This document shows positions 1 through 8,900 of a stretch of 37,892 bases of DNA, one piece after another (positions within the stretch are counted from its first letter, which is position 1; the number at the start of each line of letters is the position of its first letter). The DNA lies in assembly GCA_938009275.1 (NCBI GenBank), contig CALLHY010000060.1:1-37892 (forward strand). Direction: 5' to 3'. This stretch comes from an uncultured bacterium. Lineage in GTDB: Bacteria; Cloacimonadota; Cloacimonadia; Cloacimonadales; Cloacimonadaceae. The notes under the pieces were generated by a model, which was not told the DNA's origin, searched no databases, and saw only the letters and a program-made list of their open reading frames with translations. A program made the translations under genes and the position numbers.

Positions 1-1069
1 CGGAGATGCTATCTATGTAGTACTCGGCTTGTGTAATGGTAGGCGTGGGATCTGCTTGGGTTTTATCCTGCACAATGAACATCTTGCTCTGTGGAATGCC
101 CCAAGTGCCTTCACTGTTTTGTGTGCGCACATACAGTCTGTGGGTGCCGTTACGCAGTCCGGTGGTGGGGATGCTCACATCCAGTGAAGCTGTGGAACCG
201 GAACTGATCATGGCAGTATGCACCGGAGTACCGGAGATGCTGTCGATATAGTACTCGGCTTGGGTAAGGGTAGGCGTGGGGTCAGCTTGGGTTTTATCCT
301 GTACAGTAAACATCTTGCTTTGGGGGATGCCCCAGGTGCCATCGCTGTTCTGGGTGCGGACATATAACCTGTGAGTTCCATTGCTAAGTCCGGTAGTCGG
401 GATATGTACATCAAGTGTAGCGGTTGTACCGGAGCTGATCGTTGCGGTATGTACCGGAGTGCCGGAGATACTATCAATGTAATACTCAGCTTGGGTAAGG
501 GTAGGTGTGGGATCTGCTTGGGTTTTATCCTGCACGATAAACATCTTGCTCTGCGGGATACCCCAGGTGCCATCGCTGTTCATAGTTCTAACGTATATAC
601 GATGCATCCCGTTAGATAACCCGGTTGTGGGAATATGAACATCCAGACTTGCAGTAGTGCCCGTGGTTATCATCTGGGTGTGGACTGGTGATCCGCTTAT
701 GCTGTCTATATAGAATTCCGCCTGGGTAAGCGTTGGTATATGATCGCTACCAAGCCTCTCCTGTACAATAAACTGCTTGCTTTGAGGGATACCCCAGGTG
801 CCATCACTTCCCATTACCCTCACATACAGTCTATGTGTTCCTAAACTGAGATTTGATGTATCCACACTGAACTCTGCTGATATGGTAAATCCTGCAGTGA
901 TGTTTATTGGAGTTGCATTTCCATGACCTGGATCAGTATCTATATAATACTCCGCTCCACTTATCTGGAATTGTGAGCGGGGCTTACTATCCATTACCTC
1001 CCCAAAGATAATGCCCGGAAATATATAAATGCAGCATAGCAGGGCAGTAGATAAGTGCTTCCAATTCAT
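1..1069 (-). CDS. Secreted tandem-repeat protein (C-terminal part off the left edge)
   Basis: An open frame runs on the minus strand from the ATG at 1067-1069 to the window edge without a stop (356 codons visible), so the gene is partial. AGGAG lies about 6 nt before the ATG. Residues 1-24 look like a signal peptide (MNWKHLST, then a hydrophobic stretch ending IIFGEV). The rest is built from repeats of about 77 residues, each running from an AEYYIDSISGTPVHT-like segment through a TTGLSNGTHRLYVRT-like strand to TWGIPQSKMF and QDKTQADPTPT. The first unit is divergent and the later ones are nearly identical. This is probably an exported or surface beta-sandwich protein. No enzymatic motif is seen, and I cannot name a family. 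The anchor or sorting domain, if any, lies outside the window. It follows the beta-helix gene by 118 nt on the same strand, so co-transcription is possible. Confidence 0.85.
   Translation of the reverse strand, partial: MNWKHLSTALLCCIYIFPGIIFGEVMDSKPRSQFQISGAEYYIDTDPGHGNATPINITAGFTISAEFSVDTSNLSLGTHRLYVRVMGSDGTWGIPQSKQFIVQERLGSDHIPTLTQAEFYIDSISGSPVHTQMITTGTTASLDVHIPTTGLSNGMHRIYVRTMNSDGTWGIPQSKMFIVQDKTQADPTPTLTQAEYYIDSISGTPVHTATISSGTTATLDVHIPTTGLSNGTHRLYVRTQNSDGTWGIPQSKMFTVQDKTQADPTPTLTQAEYYIDSISGTPVHTAMISSGSTASLDVSIPTTGLRNGTHRLYVRTQNSEGTWGIPQSKMFIVQDKTQADPTPTITQAEYYIDSIS
21..947 (-). repeat. 231-bp in-frame tandem repeat units
   Basis: Equivalent positions recur at 21, 252, 483 and 714, exactly 231 bp apart, and again at about 948 (234 bp). 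The units starting at 21, 252 and 483 are nearly identical in DNA, including silent positions. The unit at 714 is more diverged and the outermost is only recognisable as protein. The period is 77 codons, so copy-number change would keep the frame. The array continues off the left edge. Confidence 0.9.
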
Positions 1070-1187
1070 TCTACTCTCCTTCCAGCTATCACTACTATTG
1101 CGGGTACTTCGTACCAAACTGCATTTGAGTTCAGATATGAGCCCACCATTATGACCATATGCTTTCTCACATATCCTCCGAGTGGGC

Positions 1188-2210
1188 TTAATGCTCCGAG
1201 CTTGCTTCTATCTGTATTTGAATACCTTGAGAAGGAGATGTATAATATGTTCCGTTAATGTCTCTTATGGTAGGCAAGGTAGTAATTCCCCCGTCCCTAA
1301 AGGGATAGGGCCCACCATAGGCACCAATGTCGTTTCTGCTGCCATCCAGGTCATTATAGTCGGCTAAGGGATCGCCTGCATTAACTACTGGTGAGCCGGG
1401 AATGGGATGATATAATGCATCAAAGGCTGTATTAAGGGCGATGTTATTCACATTTGTCGTCCCGGATGGGAATAGAGCAGTGGAAGACATATTGTATGCG
1501 ATAACCCCATCTGCAGGAAAGGTGCTTGTACCGGTGTATCCGGTGGCGATTATGTAATTATTTCTGAAGTTAGGATTACTGCCATGAGAAAAAAAAACGC
1601 TAGTAGTGGTCTGGATATAGGAGTTATTAACCGACAAATTCGATGTAGCATAATACATTAGCTTTGCAGTACCTGAAAAGATGCAATTACTTATTGTCAT
1701 ACCAGTCTGTGTAGATGGGTTATTGATCCAATAACCCCCATCACCCCCTCCACTGAATCTGCATCCTTTTATTAGATAATTGCTCGCGTTGTAAGATGCT
1801 GAGAGACCAAAATGTACATGGTTCATCGAACAATTCTCAATCGTCACGTTGCCCACAACTCCGTGCATACGCACATAGTATCCTGTATAAAACCCACTAA
1901 GTACAGAATACTCTGACCCTGCCGCGAAATCAACTTGTGATGACAATGTTGTGATTCTCATATGATGACTCGCACTTGTGCTGGGATTCCAGCCTACCCC
2001 ATAAATCTTCAGTCTTTTATTCACGCTGAATCCAGCATAGGCGATGTTACTGGGGTACACGTAGATTATGTCATCATTACTTGCCGCAGTAACTGCTGCT
2101 TGGATAGTATCGTATTGTCCCGCTGAGGGGTTGTTGTTGTCAACGGTGCGTATTACTGCGAACATTGAGATGCTAACCAAGGTTAGCAAAGCCATTACCA
2201 AGTACTTCAT
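1188..2210 (-). CDS. Secreted right-handed beta-helix protein
   Basis: This is a 340-aa protein. The start is placed at the ATG at 2208-2210 because AGGAGG lies 6 nt upstream and a clean signal peptide follows (MKYLVMALLTLVSISMFAV). An ATG 11 codons earlier has no ribosome binding site. The start of the mature protein, where GQYDTIQAAVTAASNDDIIY is followed by GFSVNKRLKIYGVG, is the usual opening of pectate-lyase-like parallel beta-helices: IQAAV, then a strand per turn. Repeated short strands with Asn and Ser turns follow (NVTIENCSM, NYLIKGCRFSGG, MTISNCIFSG, LSVNNSYI, FRNNYI). The NAGDPLADYNDLDGSRNDIG segment near the C terminus is typical of FCB-group secreted beta-helix proteins. No catalytic residues can be assigned, and adhesion or glycan binding is as likely as lyase activity. 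No sorting domain is present; the protein ends about 25 residues after the DIGAYGG motif. Confidence 0.85.
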   Translation of the reverse strand: MKYLVMALLTLVSISMFAVIRTVDNNNPSAGQYDTIQAAVTAASNDDIIYVYPSNIAYAGFSVNKRLKIYGVGWNPSTSASHHMRITTLSSQVDFAAGSEYSVLSGFYTGYYVRMHGVVGNVTIENCSMNHVHFGLSASYNASNYLIKGCRFSGGGDGGYWINNPSTQTGMTISNCIFSGTAKLMYYATSNLSVNNSYIQTTTSVFFSHGSNPNFRNNYIIATGYTGTSTFPADGVIAYNMSSTALFPSGTTNVNNIALNTAFDALYHPIPGSPVVNAGDPLADYNDLDGSRNDIGAYGGPYPFRDGGITTLPTIRDINGTYYTSPSQGIQIQIEASSEH

Positions 2211-2410
2211 TTGTTCCTCCTGAAAACATGCTTTTTTCTTCATTATGGTAGTTACCTACTAATCGCAACACAATCGGTACTATTTATGGTGTCAACATAT
2301 TTCTTCTGAACAATATTCATTGTTTTCTATTAAGCCATATAGAAATGAGCATAGAAGCATAATTTTCAGCTTCAGAAATATGTATGATTTCTCCTAATGT
2401 TGGCAAGACA

Positions 2411-5008
2411 TCAGTCTCCAACCATTTTGTTCACGTCTTTTGAGGGCACAGAGATTATCACATCACGGTCTTTCAAGTATTTCTTTGCCACTCGTTGCAC
2501 ATCTTCGGGGCTAACTTTGCGTAATTCCTGTATCTCTTTTAACCAATAATCATAGCCAAGTCCGTTAAATTCGTTAGACGCAGAGATATACCCAATTTCT
2601 TTATCGGTAATCAAGTTATTAAGTTGTATGTTCTCAGCTTCAATTGCCCTTGAGAGTTCTTCTTCGGTTACCGGTTCATTCATCATCCGGTCTAATACAC
2701 TTAGCAGAGCTTGTTTTAGTTGTTGTGCTTTTTCATCTGATGTTTGGCTGGTAACCCTGAAATACCCAAAGCTTGGCTCTGATACAAACATGGCATGTGC
2801 AAAATAGGAAAGGTCGTTATCTCCCCTTGTTGCTTGATGTATTCGACCATGACTTCCACTGAGAACGTTTTCTATCACCTTCATAACAGCATAATCGGGA
2901 TCAAGACAATAGGGTGCTTTCATATTAATATCGATATTCACCTGCTCGAAAGGATACTCTTGGGAGTAAGTGGCATTTGTTACTTCCACTGCTAAAGGCT
3001 GAGCTTGGGCATCAATTCCGTTATGATTGAAGGCACGGTACACCCCTTTGGCAAATACCTTTGCCTCAGATTCTGCCATATCTCCAACAATAGAGATTAC
3101 TGCCTTCGGAGCCTTGAAATACTTTGCGTAAGTATCGATTACATCATGGCGTGTAATCTTTTGGATAATCTCATTTCTTTCAGAAGTGTTCAATTGTTCT
3201 CTTCTGTTGCGATAAATCATCTTGCTCCTGAAGTCACTATGCATTTCTCCCGGGTTACTCATATCCCGGAGCGCTGCGGCGTTGTAGGCTTCTTTTAACA
3301 GCTTGATTTCGCTCTCGCTAAAGAGAGGGTTTGTAACTGCATCTACGATTATTTTCTGCAATTCTGGAAGATCAGATTTTAGGCAAGAGAAGGACAAGGC
3401 AACACAATCTCTAGCATTAGAAATTCTGATATCTGCAGCGTTATCTTCTGTCCAGCTTGTGAGTTTTTCTAAAGAGAACTTCTTAGATCCTTTCAACAGC
3501 ATGTCACACATAAACTCTATGTAACCCTTGTTATCTCCGGTTTCATAATCTGAGCTAACCGGAATAATGATAGTTCCCCTTACAATGGGGCTTACGGAAC
3601 TTTGCTTATGAATCAGGGTTAGCCCATTTTCCATGACGATTTTCTTCAGCTCAGTTGTTACTACAGGTGTTTCGTTCACCCCTGTTAACATACTCATCTC
3701 CCCTTTGGGGATTGCACAGAATGTGAGTTTGTTTGCCGGGCTAAAGTACTTCTGAGCCATTGCATTGAGGTCACGAGGAGCTACTCTCTTCATGTTTTCC
3801 AGCATACTGCTATAGTTATCGGGAACCCCGTAATCAATCATGTTGTCGCACATCTCAGTAAAAACATCCTGCACGTTCTTAGTTTCCAGAAGATGCTCTG
3901 CCTCATAACGATGTATCAGCATATCCAATTGTTTTTGCTTGAAATATCCCCTTTGGTACTTACTAAGCTCACTGTAGAAAAGGTCTATAGTTTTCTGGAT
4001 ATTAGCTGTTTGTTTTGCCTCAAATCCAATATTAAGACTAAGCGTATTTGAACTATGATCTATATCTACATAGGCAAACAGATAGTTTACCAATTGCAAT
4101 TCTTCATATAGCTTTCTTTGAATCGGAGAGTACTGTCTATTGATGAGGATGTCCATCATTGCATCTATTGCGTAGTAATCCTGTAATCCGGATGCAGGAA
4201 TTATCTGGCTTATGAAAACAATGGGCAACTTGATATCAAATTCTTCTTGGTGGATTAGCGATCCCATAGTAATGGTAGGGCCTGGCAGGTGTACAGGCTC
4301 CAGCGGACGGCGTTGAAATCCGGCAAACACTGTATCTATCTCTTTCATAGCCTGCTGTATATCAACATTGCCATTTACAATGAATATCATATTATTGGGT
4401 ACATAGCGTCTATTGTAGTATTCAACAAGGTCTGATCTTTCCAACTTCATAAACAAATCAGCATTCCCAATGACAGGGCTTTTTTTATTTGTCCCATCAT
4501 ACAGGATAGAATGGTAACGCCAGTACATTTGCGAGTAGGGCGGGGTTGAACCCATAATGATTTCCTTGGCGATAACCTGTTGCTCTCTTGCCACCTCAAC
4601 CGGATCAAAGGAGCAAAACTGTATATGCTCTGCCAACATTTGGAGAGCAATTGAAAATGATTCCTTTTTCACTAATGTATGATATGCAGTTTTATCAAAG
4701 GAAGTGAAGGCGTTCGTTACAGCTCCAATTTCCTTGTCTTTATTCGAGTAATAACTTTCGGGATGTAGGGTGGTGCTTCCACCAGATACCACATGCTCCA
4801 AATAATGCGAAATACCCGTTCCCATTAGTTTTCCTTCATGCATGGAACCTGTTTTAACAACACAAATCATCCCAACGGACTGACTGGTTGTATCTCTCCT
4901 AACTATCACCTCCATTCCATTTTGCAGAACCTTTCTCAGCATATCTGTAGCGTTTAATGTCCAAGCTAATACCAGGATGCTGACAACTAACACAACTCTT
5001 TTTAACAT
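2411..5008 (-). CDS. M16 family zinc metalloprotease (two-half, pitrilysin-like)
   Basis: This is an 865-aa protein with AGGAG about 7 nt before the ATG. Residues 1-20 form a signal peptide, so it acts in the periplasm or outside. The inverted zinc motif HxxEH is HYLEH at residues 68-72. The third ligand is Glu149 (in AKEII), 77 residues after His72, the spacing expected for M16 peptidases. The peptidase M16 N domain spans about 25-175 and the M16C domain about 190-370. A second, structurally equivalent half begins near residue 450 (KKIVMENGLTLIHK). It has no HxxEH, as is normal for the non-catalytic half of pitrilysin/PqqL-type enzymes. The substrate is unknown; such enzymes usually degrade peptides, not folded proteins. 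It lies 167 nt upstream of the beta-helix gene and shows no obvious terminator in that gap. Confidence 0.95.
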   Translation of the reverse strand: MLKRVVLVVSILVLAWTLNATDMLRKVLQNGMEVIVRRDTTSQSVGMICVVKTGSMHEGKLMGTGISHYLEHVVSGGSTTLHPESYYSNKDKEIGAVTNAFTSFDKTAYHTLVKKESFSIALQMLAEHIQFCSFDPVEVAREQQVIAKEIIMGSTPPYSQMYWRYHSILYDGTNKKSPVIGNADLFMKLERSDLVEYYNRRYVPNNMIFIVNGNVDIQQAMKEIDTVFAGFQRRPLEPVHLPGPTITMGSLIHQEEFDIKLPIVFISQIIPASGLQDYYAIDAMMDILINRQYSPIQRKLYEELQLVNYLFAYVDIDHSSNTLSLNIGFEAKQTANIQKTIDLFYSELSKYQRGYFKQKQLDMLIHRYEAEHLLETKNVQDVFTEMCDNMIDYGVPDNYSSMLENMKRVAPRDLNAMAQKYFSPANKLTFCAIPKGEMSMLTGVNETPVVTTELKKIVMENGLTLIHKQSSVSPIVRGTIIIPVSSDYETGDNKGYIEFMCDMLLKGSKKFSLEKLTSWTEDNAADIRISNARDCVALSFSCLKSDLPELQKIIVDAVTNPLFSESEIKLLKEAYNAAALRDMSNPGEMHSDFRSKMIYRNRREQLNTSERNEIIQKITRHDVIDTYAKYFKAPKAVISIVGDMAESEAKVFAKGVYRAFNHNGIDAQAQPLAVEVTNATYSQEYPFEQVNIDINMKAPYCLDPDYAVMKVIENVLSGSHGRIHQATRGDNDLSYFAHAMFVSEPSFGYFRVTSQTSDEKAQQLKQALLSVLDRMMNEPVTEEELSRAIEAENIQLNNLITDKEIGYISASNEFNGLGYDYWLKEIQELRKVSPEDVQRVAKKYLKDRDVIISVPSKDVNKMVGD

Positions 5009-5074
5009 AGATTATCTCCTTATCTATCAACATCAGTCGAGGGGGATACACCCCCTGGTGAGCTGAGGTATTTC

Positions 5075-5134
5075 TCAAGGCAACGGTGAAGTGGTGATAT
5101 CCACAAAGGCTAGCCTAATTGCCAAGTCCTTCAT
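5075..5134 (-). CDS. Possible 19-aa leader peptide upstream of the M16 gene
   Basis: The ATG at 5132-5134 is preceded by GGAGG at a 4-nt spacing and reads MKDLAIRLAFVDITTSPLP, then TGA. It lies 66 nt before the M16 protease start. Between them is a small hairpin, GGGGG/CCCCC at 5041-5055. A translated leader is possible from the strong binding site. A remnant of a longer gene, or chance, is equally possible. Confidence 0.2.
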   Translation of the reverse strand: MKDLAIRLAFVDITTSPLP

Positions 5135-5857
5135 GATTCCTCCAATATTCCAATATTATGCTAAACACCTACTTATGTGTTGTGTGCAAGATAGCTATCC
5201 TTGAGATGTTTGTCAAGGCATAATTTCTTGATTTTTATCAGGGGGATTAATATTACGAACATCTCCCATACTGTATGCATGGTTTAGGTATTACAAAACT
5301 AAGGGATAGCATTCTGCACTGAACATAGCTCATTTATCTATAAAGCTTTCGATCCTATCCCTCAGCTCCTTCAGGTATACCTGAATATCCACCAGATATT
5401 TATTTCGAAACCAACCGAAGGGAACATCAGCAAAGCCTGATCTGCCTTACAAGTTGCCCGTTCAATCTTTCCTCTCCGTGGCAAAAGAATTTTATTCTCC
5501 CCGGCATAGCTACTCAGATATGACTATTTCGTAAGTGCTTACAGAAGACAGTAAATAACCATTCCCTGAAGTAATCCTGCGTATTCTTTCCTATCTTTGT
5601 TTAAGTAAAACGGATGAAGTCCGTAATGTTAGTGTGAATCCCACAAAAGATATTGGCTTTATGTCCTTCTTACCTGTACTGATCGAAGGTTTTTTGCTAT
5701 AACTCATCTAAGTGGTCTGCTCTACATGGTAGGTTTGAAAGCGAAAGGTGTAGGCTAGAGCAATTAACGCCTGCTCTACCCCAAACTTAGTGAGCAGCCT
5801 GTTAAGCCGTTTACTTGAGGTATGATTAGTTAGGTGAACCTTGAAGGAATTGCGGTA

Positions 5858-5909
5858 GAAATACGCATGAATTACGCATCTCATCCGTATTTCATGCGTA
5901 GTTCATTAG
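5858..5909. repeat. Intergenic palindromic repeat, copy 1
   Basis: It shares the exact 19-mer GAAATACGCATGAATTACG (5858-5876) with 20076-20094. Inverted arms are TACGCATGAA (5862-5871) with TTCATGCGTA (5891-5900), and GAAATACG (5858-5865) with CGTATTTC (5885-5892). The arms interleave and do not nest. The 9 bases after the shared 19-mer are the reverse complement of those in the copy at 20076. Confidence 0.7.
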
Positions 5910-5953
5910 CAATTGGAGCAAGGAAGCTCTATAATAGCGGTAAGGAAGCTCTA

Positions 5954-5982
5954 CAATAACAACAAGTAATTACCTGTTATTG
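5954..5982 (-). terminator. Hairpin just after the cyclase stop codon
   Basis: CAATAACA (5954-5961) and TGTTATTG (5975-5982) form a perfect 8-bp inverted repeat 3 nt beyond the stop of the cyclase gene. There is no T-run on the minus-strand transcript, so intrinsic termination is uncertain; it may be only an RNA end-protecting hairpin. Confidence 0.35.
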
Positions 5983-5984
5983 CA

Positions 5985-8900
5985 TTAGGTTAGATTATCA
6001 GTCTCTTCCAGTTTGCCTTTCAGCTCATCAAGGCAGTCCTGCACTGAAGGGATATACACATCAAAACCACCTTTCTTAAACAGGCTTAGTGCTTTTTCCG
6101 CCTTGCGAATAGCCTCAGAGATATCTCCGTTGTCTTCATCCAGGGTTGCCCAGTTATACCACGCCTTTCCTTCGCCTTCAATATCGCCGATAGCCCTTAG
6201 CATTTCCACTTGCATTTGGTAATACCTGGCTGCTTCGCTGGAGTTCTGCTCCGCGCAGGCAATATTGCCCAGGTTGCCATAGGTGTGGGCTATCCCCTCA
6301 TTATCGCCTATCTCCTGTTGAAAGGCTAAGTTCTCTACATACACTTGTTTGGCTTCACTATACTTTTCTTGGGTATATAGGATATCTCCCATCAGGTCAT
6401 TCGCATACGATATCCCTTTTTTGCTACCGAGCTTCTGAAATGCCTTATGGCATTTACGCGCGGCTGTGTAAGCCTTGCCAAGCTTCCCTTGGGAAAACAG
6501 GTTTACAGCCAGATTGTAGCTGATGTCTGCAGCAAGGCTGATGTTTCCGGCATTAAGTGCCATCTCATAGCTTTCCTTTAGCATCTCAGCCTCTTTGGTA
6601 ATCTCACCTCTGGCTTTGTACAAGGTGCCAATGTCACAGCCAATTCTGGCTTTTGCGCCCTCATCATCCAGGTATCTGGCGAGTTGGAGGGCAATGCGGT
6701 AGTTTAGCATTGCTTCTTCGGGCTGTCCCAGTTTGCACAGCACGTTTGCCTTGTTATGATGCGCTTTGGCAGTAAGGCTTTTATGGTTAACGCCGTGCTC
6801 GATAGCCAGATCATAGTATTCAATAGCCTTGCGGTAATCAGCCTTGTTTTGGAAGTATAAGGCGATGGTGTTCTCCAGTCTGGCGCGTAAGAATAGATTG
6901 TCGGATACCTCGCAAAGCAGCTCTCCCGCTTCTCGCTCGAAGTCCGGGAAGTTTTTGCATTGCCTGCGAATGTCTAAGTACAGTATCTTTGCCATATTGC
7001 GTGAGGCGGTGGAGCTAATCTTGTCCATGCAGCTATCCAGATATGCCCCTGCGCTGGCGATGTCTCCTGTAGCCATTAAGAAGCGGGTTTTGGCGAGGAT
7101 ATACTCGTCGGTTAATGCCTCCGGTTCCAGCTCAGTTAGAAGAGCCCCGGCTTCGTTGTATAAGCCCATATCCAGCAGCACGGTAGCCTTTAAAACACTT
7201 ATCTCATGCTTATAGCTGTAGTCCGGCAAAGATAAAAGCTTGTCGCAGTATTCCAGAGTCTTCTTGTTCATGAATACCGAGTGGGCAAAGTCTATGCTTT
7301 CGCGCAGATAATGGATGCGTCTGCCGGTGTCTCCGGCTTCCTGGTAATGGTGTTCCAGGGCAAAGAACCACTGGGGCAGGGTTTCGCTGAATTCGCTTTC
7401 GATAATCCCGGCAATGGTTTTATGCATCAGCTTTTTGTTTACCTTCAGGATAGAGTTATACACAGCTTTGTGCATTATGCTGTGCTTAAAGCCATACTCT
7501 GTGTCTTGTTCTTTGTTTAGTATGTCCAAAAACTCAATGGCGCAGATGTGTTGCATGATTAGGTCTATGTCCGACTTGGGAGCCAGCTTTTCATCCAGCA
7601 TTGCCAATATAGACTTGTAGAAAGTGATGCCGATAGCGGAAGCTTTTTGCAGCAGGATGATGCTTTGTTTGTCTAAGTTCATTAAGCGAGAGAGCACCAG
7701 TTCCAGCACGTTCTCCGGAATGGCAAAGTCGTATAAATCTATGTTTTCCCCGCAAGTTATCCGCCTTTTAATGGATGCAATCCATTCTTCTATATAAAAG
7801 GGATTGCCGGCAGACTTCCTGCCCAGTTCGGCTAAGATGTGTTTTGGGGCATGGAAGCCGGAGAGAGACTTGCCGATAAAGCTTTCAATCTGCTCTTCAT
7901 TTAGCTCTGCCAGGCGGATATCTTCTACATTTACACTTCCGGGTAAAGTGATGGGCGGTTTCTGTCCTTTGCGATAGCTGATTACAAACATCACTCTGGC
8001 AGGCAGGGCAGCATTGGTAAATTCGCAGATGTTTATGTTCTTTAGCAGGAACACAAGGGCATTTAGAGATGCTTCGTCACAGAAGTGAAGATCATCAAAT
8101 ACCATAAGCAGTAGCTTCTGATGGGCAGCATAGCTAATTGCAATGGCTTGAGTAAGGATTAGGATAACGTTGTTCAGCACGGCAACTACATCCTGCAAAG
8201 AATTGCTGCTAATGCTGTGCGCTTTTGCAAAGCCTGAGATAAACAGCATCTGAGGTATATAGCTGATTAGCTGCCGATACATTGCATCCGGGATATCGCT
8301 GCTAAGGCTGTTGATGGCTTCGGTTATGCGCTGCTCTGCCTGCTGAGGTGTAATGCTGTCGTCTATACGGAAGTAATTGCGCATAACCTCCTTGAAAGAA
8401 GCATAAGGCGGTTGATAAACAGGCGATATCTCGGATAACAGGTAGCAATCGGCACTCAAGGAATTGCAAAACTCCTTTATCAGTCTGGTTTTGCCCATGC
8501 CTGCAAGAGCGGAGATGCTTACTACGTCGGTTTTTTTGCCCTGGATGCCTGTGCTTTGCATGCTAATGTTCTGCGAGAAGATAGAAGCTAACTTGCCAAG
8601 CTCGGCTTCTCTGCCAATGAAATGGCTTTGTGATACTTTGCGGGAGTATTGATGCGTGTTTACACAGGCAACAAGCCAGGTCTGCACGGGCTTGCTTTTA
8701 CCTTTTACCTGCAACGTGCCAAAGGGCTGAAATTCAAAATAGCCTTCCAAAGCTTCTTTCATTTCATTGGGAAGCATAACCTTCATGGGGCTGCCCATTT
8801 CCTCCATGCGAGAAGCAAGATTCACCACGTCTCCATACACGGTGAAATCACCCTCTCTTTTTAAGCCAACCTTGCCGGTAGCAACCATGCCGCTGTTAAC

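Larger units (their letters stand above)
5135..5984. other. Gene-poor gap with decayed-looking short frames
   Basis: No convincing gene is present. Two minus-strand frames look protein-like but lack usable starts or partners. One at 5330-5446 reads like a C terminus (FADVPFGWFRNKY, then an amphipathic YLKELRDRIESFIDK end). One at 5708-5884 (58 codons) contains SSKRLNRLLTKFGVEQAL; its ATG lies inside the palindromic repeat at 5858-5909. Frames between them are broken by stops. I read this as possible remnants of one or more dead genes, without family assignment. A 12-nt direct repeat (AAGGAAGCTCTA) occurs at 5920 and 5942. Confidence 0.5.

Noticed and set aside
208..573. A 121-codon minus-strand frame rich in Pro, Arg and Ser inside the repeat array
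   Set aside because: It repeats with the same 231-bp period and lies out of frame inside the large repeat protein, whose frame has the signal peptide and binding site. It is a shadow.
21..947. Tandem repeats as a CRISPR array
   Set aside because: Units are 231 bp, contiguous and coding, with no spacers.
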